Source of the DNA: Acidobacteriota bacterium
GTDB lineage: Bacteria; Acidobacteriota; Blastocatellia; Pyrinomonadales; Pyrinomonadaceae
DNA: 64,000 bases
Direction: 5' to 3'
Assembly: GCA_019639235.1 (NCBI GenBank)
Contig: JAHBSG010000007.1
Location: 62,001-126,000 of the forward strand
Each line of letters begins with the position of its first letter. Position 1 is the stretch's first letter. Position numbers and translations under genes: made by a program. Positions 57,419 through 64,000 of this stretch are shown in pieces. A model generated the notes under the pieces. It was not told the DNA's origin. It searched no databases and saw only the letters and a program-made list of their open reading frames with translations.

Positions 57419-58369
57419 CTACGCACTCGCCGAGTTGCCGATCGAGGCTCGGAAATACTCGACCGTTTTCTTCAGTCCCTCAGCCAGCGGCACTTTCGGC
57501 TCCCAGCCGAGGAGCTTTTGTGCCCGCTCGATGTTCGGCTTCCGTTGTTTCGGGTCGTCCTGCGGCAGCGGCAGGTGCTTGATCTCGATCTGCTTTCCGG
57601 TCGCCTTGCCGACCTCATCGGCGAGTTCATTCATCGTAAATTCGCCCGGGTTGCCGATATTGACCGGCAAATGAATCCCTTCGGCCTCTGTGTTCATTAG
57701 TCTGATAATGCCATCGACCAAGTCGCTGGCGTAACAGAACGAGCGGGTTTGGCTGCCATCGCCATAGATGGTCAGTGGCTCGCCGCGGAGTGCCTGCACG
57801 ACGAAATTTGAGACCACGCGGCCGTCGTCCTCCATCATCCGTTCGCCGTAAGTATTGAAAATACGCACGATGCGGGTATCGACATCATTCTGACGGTGGT
57901 AATCCATCATCAGCGTTTCGGCCACCCGCTTGCCTTCGTCGTAGCAGCTTCGCGGGCCGATCGGGTTAACATTGCCCCAGTATTCTTCGGTCTGCGGATG
58001 AATGAGCGGATCGCCGTAAACCTCGCTGGTCGAGGCCTGAAGAATTCGAGCCTTCACCCGCTTTGCCATCCCGAGCATATTTATCATGCCCATCACGCTC
58101 GTCTTGACGGTCTTGACCGGGTTGAACTGGTAATGGATCGGCGAGGCCGGGCAGGCGAGGTTATAGATCTGATCCACCTCGAGCAGGATCGGTTCGGTTA
58201 CGTCGTGGCGGACAAGCTCAAAGCGGCGATTGTCGAAAAGATGCGCGACATTCGCCTTCCGCCCTGTAAAGAAGTTATCGAGGCAAATCACCTCGTTGCC
58301 CTCGTTGAGCAGCCTTTCGCAAAGGTGCGAACCGATGAATCCGGCACCGCCGGTGACCAATATCCTCAT
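57419..58369 (-). CDS. UDP-glucuronate decarboxylase (UDP-xylose synthase)
   Basis: 316 residues from ATG 58369. Diagnostic stretch: [65 protein letters not shown], the Tyr-Lys in [35 protein letters not shown] and [15 protein letters not shown]. These are hallmarks of UXS. It converts UDP-glucuronate to UDP-xylose for polysaccharide synthesis. Confidence 0.9.
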   Translation of the reverse strand: MRILVTGGAGFIGSHLCERLLNEGNEVICLDNFFTGRKANVAHLFDNRRFELVRHDVTEPILLEVDQIYNLACPASPIHYQFNPVKTVKTSVMGMINMLGMAKRVKARILQASTSEVYGDPLIHPQTEEYWGNVNPIGPRSCYDEGKRVAETLMMDYHRQNDVDTRIVRIFNTYGERMMEDDGRVVSNFVVQALRGEPLTIYGDGSQTRSFCYASDLVDGIIRLMNTEAEGIHLPVNIGNPGEFTMNELADEVGKATGKQIEIKHLPLPQDDPKQRKPNIERAQKLLGWEPKVPLAEGLKKTVEYFRASIGNSASA

Positions 58370-58463
58370 TGTTCGTGATCGATAAAAGGGACGTGCCCGC
58401 ACAAAACGGCGGCAAAAGGAGATTATCACCGAACTATGAGCATTTATCAATCCATTTATCAAC

Positions 58464-59360
58464 CTAACGGTAGGTTCGCGAGGGATCGCAGCGGCCCGCT
58501 TCGTCACAAAACCAGTCTCTCAGAAGTTCGACCGGTCCGGCCTTTCCCTCGCCAATGAACCGGGCACGGCGAGTCTTGTATTCGGCCAGGAGTTCTTGTG
58601 CTCGAGCATTCAGCTTGGCATCTTCCTCCCGTTCCTTGTGGCCTTTCGGGACGGCGTAAACGAATCGGTTCGTTTCTCCGGCAAAAGTTCCTATCGAATA
58701 AAAATCGCGTTCGACAAACTTGCCGGTGAATTCTTCCTCATTCGCGGCCTCGACGAAAAAGCGAACGGCATATTCGGGATAGCCGAAAAGATAGCCGTAG
58801 CCCGCAAACCGCGGGGTCGCATCGGCATTTTCAACGGCGTAAAGCACGGTCAGCGGGTGGCTTTCCGGTGTGATTCCCCAGCGGGAAAAGAACGCCGACC
58901 GCTCGCCGAGCATCCGCCGCATTGCGGTCGAATTGAAGACAACACCCTCGGCAAAACGTTTGCCCTCGAAAACTCGCGAGAAATGCTGGACCTCAGAGAA
59001 GACCTCGCCGCCGCACCTCCAGAGCGAGAGCATCTCGCGGGTTTCGCGGATCGAGGCGAGCGTTGCAGCGTGTTGCTTGCGGGCCTCGTCCTGCCGCGGT
59101 TCTCGGACGGGAAAATTGAAGTTCACGAAGCCGGAGGACATCGGCTTGATCCCGCCGACGATGGTGTAGAGAGCTTCGGAATCGAGGGCTTTCAAAAGAA
59201 GAGCCTCGGCCTTAAGCCGCTTTTCTGTCGGAAGCGATTCGAACGGAAAACACTCGGCACGTTCGGTTGCGGCAGCATTTCCGGCGAAGGTTGCGGAAAC
59301 GAAAACGAGGCAAACGGCCATAAGCCGGAGGTTCAGAGATCTGTTTGTTACTTGCTTCAT
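58464..59360 (-). CDS. Secreted protein of unknown function
   Basis: 298 residues from ATG 59360. Signal peptide ([21 protein letters not shown]). Contains several aromatic and Arg-rich motifs ([64 protein letters not shown]) and four Cys near ends (CFPF, WRCGG, CDEAGRC). No domain recognised. Confidence 0.6.
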   Translation of the reverse strand: MKQVTNRSLNLRLMAVCLVFVSATFAGNAAATERAECFPFESLPTEKRLKAEALLLKALDSEALYTIVGGIKPMSSGFVNFNFPVREPRQDEARKQHAATLASIRETREMLSLWRCGGEVFSEVQHFSRVFEGKRFAEGVVFNSTAMRRMLGERSAFFSRWGITPESHPLTVLYAVENADATPRFAGYGYLFGYPEYAVRFFVEAANEEEFTGKFVERDFYSIGTFAGETNRFVYAVPKGHKEREEDAKLNARAQELLAEYKTRRARFIGEGKAGPVELLRDWFCDEAGRCDPSRTYR

Positions 59361-59584
59361 ATATGAGAGCGTACCGAAGTTTGCGGCGAGCTTCGAGGTT
59401 TTCAACCGAACGTTATTTTTGGGCAATGAAACGTCGAGTAATGAGACCTGGCGGCGGCCGAATTTCCTCCACAGGAAACAGGTCACCGTGAATTTAGGGC
59501 AGTTTATTGAAAATTCCAAACGAACCCGACCGGGCAGTTCATACTTGGCGTTTGACCTAACACAAGGGAGATCAATAGGCATTT

Positions 59585-62500
59585 ATGAATATCAGAAACT
59601 TTGGCCTCGCGATGGTCTTTTCATTCATCTTCATCGCCACGGCAAACGGACAGGCGACGGGAGTACTCAGCGGGCGGGTAGCGGATTCGGGCCGGCAGGC
59701 GGTTGCCGGTGCGACCGTGACCGCGACCAACCCGGCAACAAACGCGTCGACCTCAACAACCACGAATCGGGACGGCAACTTTATCTTCCCGCAGCTTTCA
59801 CCGGCAAGCTACACTCTTGAAGTGACCGCAAGCGGATTCAAGCGGTCCGAGGCCGCCGGGGTTGTGGTGACGGTTGCCGGATCGACAACTAGGAACTTTC
59901 AGCTTGAGGTTGCCGGCCCCGAAGAGACCGTTACCGTTGAAGGGCAAGCCGATCTGGTAGAGAAGGACTCCGGAGCGGTCGGGACGCTTATCGACCGCAA
60001 CTTTGTCTCGAACCTGCCGCTCAACGGACGCAGTTTTCAGACGCTGATTGAGCTAACACCGGGCGTAGTGCTCGCACCAAGCTCTATCCAGAACTCGGGT
60101 CAGTTCTCCGTAAACGGCCAACGGACAAATTCGAACTATTTCACGGTCGATGGCGTCGGGGCGAACGTCGGTACCGCGACGAACGCACAATATTATCAGC
60201 AGGCGGGCGGAACGCTCCCGGCTTTCACCATCTCGGGCGGCACGAACAGCCTTGCCTCGGTCGAGGCGGTGCAGGAATTTCGAGTGCAGACCTCGAGCTA
60301 CGCGGCAGAGTACGGCCGACAGCCGGGCGGACAGATCTCGATCGTCACCCGCAGCGGCAGCAACGACTTCAACGGTTCGGTCTACAACTATTTCCGCAAC
60401 GAGGCTCTCGATGCCAATGACTGGTTCGATAACCGCGATGGCCGGTCGCGACGAACGCTACGGCAAAACAATTTTGGCGGTGCGATCGGCGGACGGGTGT
60501 TCCTGCCGTGGTTTGGCGAGAGCCCGCGGCCGCTTTTTGACGGCAAAGATCGTACGTTCTTTTTCTTCTCATACGAAGGACTTCGGTTGAAGCAGCCGCA
60601 GGTGAATATCTTTCAGGCCCGCGTTCCAACGGCGGCGGCAAGGGCTGCGGCTCCGGAGCCATTCCGTCAGGTGCTGAATGCGTTTCCGCTGCCGAATTCA
60701 CCGGCCCTTCCCGGCGACCCGTCCGATACGGGCCGGTACATCGCCGCACTCTCATACCCGACGCGGTTGAATGCGTACAGTATTCGCATTGACCACAATG
60801 TTTCGAGCAATCACACGATCTTTGGCCGCTGGAACGACGCTCCATCGAGCTCACGTTTCCGGTCTTTCCCAAGCCAGGAGAATGCATTCGAGTCGAACCT
60901 GCGTACATTCACGGTCGGCTCGATATGGACGATCTCCTCTACGGTCGCTAACGATCTTCGTGTAAATTTCAGCCGCACTCGCGGGCTATTCGAGTTCCGC
61001 GGCATTGAGACCGATGGAGCAGTTCTCCCTCCTGAAGGGCTTTTGTTTCTCGATGGATTTCCGCGAGCGTCCAGTTCTGTAAGCCTTCAGCTTTCAACCG
61101 GTGCCGGTTCTGTCAGTTCGGCTAACCTAACGCAGGGAAATGCGGTGGGGACCGTTCAGAGGCAGTTCAATATAGTCGAGAATCTCTCTATAGTTGCGGG
61201 TAACCACACCTTGCGCTTTGGCGGCGACTTTCGGCGATTGCAGCCAAAGATCGATACGCGGCAGGTCTCGATCAACTACGTCTGGAACACGGTCGCGAGC
61301 CGGGCAAGCGGCATCCCGACGAGCATTTCGCTTCAAGGGTTTCAGCCGGTGACGGATTTTTACGTCGATAATCTTTCGCTCTACGCTCAGGATACATGGC
61401 GGGTCTCGCCGCGGCTTACGCTTACGATGGGGCTTCGTTGGGAGCTCAATCCTCCGCTCGCGGGCGACCGGCTGCCGTATCAGATCGACGGTCTGGATAA
61501 TCCGCTTACCGCTACGCTTGCCCCGCCGAACACTAAGCAATGGAAAACGGAGTACGAGAACTTTGCTCCTAGAATTGGCGTCGCCTATACGCTTTCGGAG
61601 CGGCAGAATTTGGTCGTCCGCGGCGGCTGGGGAATCTTCTATGACCTCAACACCGGGACGGCCCTCCGCGGCTATTCGAGCTTCCCGTACAACGTTTCGC
61701 GGAGCATAACTAACCCGGCCCAGCTTCGGTTTCCGGCGAACCCGGCGGATCTTTTTCTACCCGCAAACCTCGATCAAAGCCCGCCGCCGTATAACTCGAA
61801 CTTCTACGTCTTTGACCGGAACCTGAAACTGCCCTACACGCATCAGTGGAACGTTTCACTTGAGAAGGGCCTCGGTTCGGAGCAGTCGATAACGCTCTCT
61901 TATGTCGGCTCGGCCAGCCGGCAATTGCTAAGAGCAGAACAGCGGCGGAACTTCAACGCACCTTATGTTGCTGACCGATATTGCCCGGCGGGGCAGCCGA
62001 ACCTTCCGCCATTTTGTACGCCGCCGCAGCCGATCATCGAGATCAACCCTGCGATCTTTGGCCCGACGAACCTGACCAGCGGGCCGATCGCTGCCGGCTC
62101 CTTCGTCTCAGTTACGAGGAACGGCACAAAGGCGGACTACCACGCACTTCAGGCACAGTTTCAGCGTCGGCTCACACGCGGGCTGCAGGCCATGGTGTCG
62201 TACACCTTTTCAAAGGCACTCGACGATGTTTCGGACGAGACCTTTACGGGCATTCCGATCGCCGATCAGATCTTGAGCCTTGAACGCGGCCGGTCTAACT
62301 TCGACGTGCCTCACAATTTCATTGCTGCCGCAACATGGGATATTCCGACCTTCGGTGCCCGCGGGTTTGCAAAAGCACTCGTCGGCGGATGGTCGCTCGA
62401 TACGATCGTGCGGTACCGGAGCGGTGCGACATTTTCGGTGAACACACAGAGCTTTGACGTTTTCAACGTAGGTACGTCTCGCCGCGTCGATCTGGTTGCC

Positions 62501-62908
62501 GGACAGGACATCTGGCTTGACGATTCAGCGGTTCCGGGCGGAAGGCGTTTGAACCCGGCCGCATTTGCACAGCCCGCGGCGGGAAGGCAGGGAACGCTCG
62601 GCCGCAATGCCCTGCGGTCATTCTCGGTCAATCAGGTCGATCTGGCTCTCCGGCGGCAATTCAGCTTTTCAGAAAAATATCGCTTGCAGGTGCGGGTCGA
62701 GGCCTTCAACGCCTTCAACAATCCAAATTTTGGAACACCCGCGTCGGCCTTCGGATTTCCTGGATTTGGTATAAGCACGTTTATGCTCGGCCGAGGGCTG
62801 AGCGGGAATACCGCAACGAACCAGATCAATCCAAGTCCGGGTTTCAACTCTCTTTATCAAATTGGAGGATCTCGGAGTGTTCAGCTGTCGGTTGCTTTTA
62901 GATTCTGA
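59585..62908 (+). CDS. Oar-like TonB-dependent outer-membrane receptor
   Basis: 1107 residues. Signal peptide (LAMVFSFIFIATANGQ), a CarboxypepD_reg-like domain at about 22-105 (LSGRVADSGRQAVAGATVTATNPATN, SYTLEVTASGFK), then the plug (about 120-250: DLVEKDSGAVGTLIDRNFVSNLPLNGRSFQTL, SIVTRSGSNDFNGSVYNYFRNEALDANDWFDN) and a long barrel ending in the outer-membrane signature VQLSVAFRF. Typical of the large Oar family in Acidobacteria, which transport or display unknown substrates, perhaps oligosaccharides or peptides. Confidence 0.85.
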   Translation: MNIRNFGLAMVFSFIFIATANGQATGVLSGRVADSGRQAVAGATVTATNPATNASTSTTTNRDGNFIFPQLSPASYTLEVTASGFKRSEAAGVVVTVAGSTTRNFQLEVAGPEETVTVEGQADLVEKDSGAVGTLIDRNFVSNLPLNGRSFQTLIELTPGVVLAPSSIQNSGQFSVNGQRTNSNYFTVDGVGANVGTATNAQYYQQAGGTLPAFTISGGTNSLASVEAVQEFRVQTSSYAAEYGRQPGGQISIVTRSGSNDFNGSVYNYFRNEALDANDWFDNRDGRSRRTLRQNNFGGAIGGRVFLPWFGESPRPLFDGKDRTFFFFSYEGLRLKQPQVNIFQARVPTAAARAAAPEPFRQVLNAFPLPNSPALPGDPSDTGRYIAALSYPTRLNAYSIRIDHNVSSNHTIFGRWNDAPSSSRFRSFPSQENAFESNLRTFTVGSIWTISSTVANDLRVNFSRTRGLFEFRGIETDGAVLPPEGLLFLDGFPRASSSVSLQLSTGAGSVSSANLTQGNAVGTVQRQFNIVENLSIVAGNHTLRFGGDFRRLQPKIDTRQVSINYVWNTVASRASGIPTSISLQGFQPVTDFYVDNLSLYAQDTWRVSPRLTLTMGLRWELNPPLAGDRLPYQIDGLDNPLTATLAPPNTKQWKTEYENFAPRIGVAYTLSERQNLVVRGGWGIFYDLNTGTALRGYSSFPYNVSRSITNPAQLRFPANPADLFLPANLDQSPPPYNSNFYVFDRNLKLPYTHQWNVSLEKGLGSEQSITLSYVGSASRQLLRAEQRRNFNAPYVADRYCPAGQPNLPPFCTPPQPIIEINPAIFGPTNLTSGPIAAGSFVSVTRNGTKADYHALQAQFQRRLTRGLQAMVSYTFSKALDDVSDETFTGIPIADQILSLERGRSNFDVPHNFIAAATWDIPTFGARGFAKALVGGWSLDTIVRYRSGATFSVNTQSFDVFNVGTSRRVDLVAGQDIWLDDSAVPGGRRLNPAAFAQPAAGRQGTLGRNALRSFSVNQVDLALRRQFSFSEKYRLQVRVEAFNAFNNPNFGTPASAFGFPGFGISTFMLGRGLSGNTATNQINPSPGFNSLYQIGGSRSVQLSVAFRF

Positions 62909-63006
62909 TTGCTTAAGCGATGTCTCTGACATTGCTAGCTACTGCCAAGACTCAAGGCAGCGGGTTTGAGTCTAAATGAGGGGACCTAAACATTTAGGAG
63001 GTAAAA

Positions 63007-63945
63007 ATGAGAACAAAGGAGATTCAAATCACGAACAGATCGATCGCAAGTAAGTCGCTGCGTGTGTTTTTTCAAGTTTGGGTTTGTGTGACTTTTCTTT
63101 GCGGCACATCTTTGGCGCAAGAGAAATTCACAAATAGTATCGTCCCGTCGAGCTTCTTTGCCGACAGTGCCCCGATAAGGATTCTCCAGTTGAAGCATGG
63201 TGAAAGAGCTCTCAAGTTTGGAGATGAACTGATCAACAACGACCCGCTGGACCTTGTCTCCAGTTTATCAATCTCAGTTGTCAATACTAGTAATCTTGCC
63301 ATCAGCGACGTTGACATTGACGTGCAAATGCCAGTCAGTGGCGGGGAAATTAAGCACCTCGTGATACCAATATCGTTGATGAGGGCAAGAGACTGCTTCA
63401 ACGCTCCTAACACAGAGCCTTTAGGCCCTGAGGGAGTGATTACCACCCAGACACGAGATCGAGTTTCCGTCAAAATCCCTGAATCACTTGGAAAGTTGGG
63501 ATACCGTTTCGGAAGTGGCTCGATCGAAATACGTATTGGCACAGTTAAATTTGTTGACGGTACGGCATGGAGAAACGGGTTTTACTTGAAGCGTTCCGAT
63601 GAGAGTCCTAATGTCTGGCGGGTTTCCAATCTTTCAGAACGTAGCCGCCTAACGGGTATTGATTCTAAATCAAAAGAAGGCAGAGAAAAGGAACCTGACA
63701 GTCGGTCACTATTGCCACAGTGTTGGCAATACACTGGGTTCATCGACAGAATCCCGTGCGAATGGTCCACGAATGAGTGCCCAGAAGGGCCATATTCATG
63801 CGAGACAATTCGAGACAGTGCCAATTGTTGTAGTGAAAAAGGCGGAGTATCTCCTCGAACTGTTTTGAAAAGCTGCCGATGCATTTACTCAAACGAAAGC
63901 TGCGACGTTTATCCGATCACAGAGTACTCTGGCCCGTGTCCTTAG
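63007..63945 (+). CDS. Secreted cysteine-rich protein of unknown function
   Basis: 312 residues; TTAGGAGGT precedes the ATG. Signal peptide after a basic N-terminus (VFFQVWVCVTFLCGTSLAQ). The central part is beta-rich (VSSLSISVVNTSNLAISDVDIDV); the last 75 residues contain ten cysteines (for example CWQY, PCEWSTNECPEG, CCSEKGG, CRCIYSNESC), a probable disulphide-rich module. AT-richer than the upstream receptor gene. No family recognised. Confidence 0.6.
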   Translation: MRTKEIQITNRSIASKSLRVFFQVWVCVTFLCGTSLAQEKFTNSIVPSSFFADSAPIRILQLKHGERALKFGDELINNDPLDLVSSLSISVVNTSNLAISDVDIDVQMPVSGGEIKHLVIPISLMRARDCFNAPNTEPLGPEGVITTQTRDRVSVKIPESLGKLGYRFGSGSIEIRIGTVKFVDGTAWRNGFYLKRSDESPNVWRVSNLSERSRLTGIDSKSKEGREKEPDSRSLLPQCWQYTGFIDRIPCEWSTNECPEGPYSCETIRDSANCCSEKGGVSPRTVLKSCRCIYSNESCDVYPITEYSGPCP

Positions 63946-64000
63946 ACACCTGCAAGATGTGGCTTCGAATGCAGGTTTCCTGTTACAGAGAGGGGGGAAC

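Overview
The window is a GC-rich bacterial chromosome segment carrying the right part of an integrated siphophage-like prophage (about 1-27.2 kb), a short cargo/boundary zone (27.2-30.1 kb), and ordinary host chromosome (30.1-64 kb). The host is most likely an Acidobacteriota of class Blastocatellia (Pyrinomonadales-like). The reasons are the short CPTC...FCLxDG-type zinc ribbon (here fused to FtsK), a large Oar-like TonB-dependent receptor with an N-terminal carboxypeptidase-regulatory domain, many secreted or lipoprotein genes of unknown function, and spacers full of 9-bp-period repeats. This placement rests on recollection of those families, not on a search.

Prophage, left to right: the end of a replication initiator-like gene and a DnaC-like helicase loader; two small proteins, one a zinc ribbon; a terminator-like hairpin; a lysis block (muramidase-like endolysin with a C-terminal membrane anchor, two small membrane/secreted coiled-coil proteins, a holin-like coiled-coil protein); a ParB-like gene overlapping a Mom-like DNA adenine modification gene; terminase small and large subunits; portal; minor head protein; an antisense DUF4145-like moron with its own promoter; scaffold; major capsid protein; head-tail connectors; tail tube; tail assembly chaperones joined by a -1 frameshift; tape measure; tail tip and glycine-rich fibre genes; a secreted thermonuclease. 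No integrase or excisionase is visible, so the left end lies outside the window. A tRNA-Ala 3' half at 30.02-30.07 kb is a good candidate for the right attachment site.

The most striking observation is a 76-nt tRNA-like element at 5222-5297 embedded in the 3' end of the mom-like gene. It has a perfect 7-bp acceptor stem, an encoded CCA end, a UCC anticodon and the main bacterial glycine identity elements, but an abnormal core and T stem. Mu Mom decorates adenine with a glycinamide-like group, so a glycyl-tRNA-like donor encoded inside mom is a testable hypothesis.

Host part: a pyridoxamine-phosphate-oxidase-like gene; DUF1990 and polA (overlapping); a 2.4-kb spacer with 7- and 9-bp tandem arrays and direct repeats; tRNA-Glu; a TPR protein; lnt; a VOC protein; prfB with its programmed frameshift (and a vestigial second prfB start 650 bp upstream); ftsK; comEA-comEC; purH; a HEXXH peptidase with an SH3-like lipoprotein and a free Smr domain; two nucleotide-sugar short-chain dehydrogenases (an epimerase and a UDP-glucuronate decarboxylase); an Oar-like outer-membrane receptor; and a secreted protein at the right edge.
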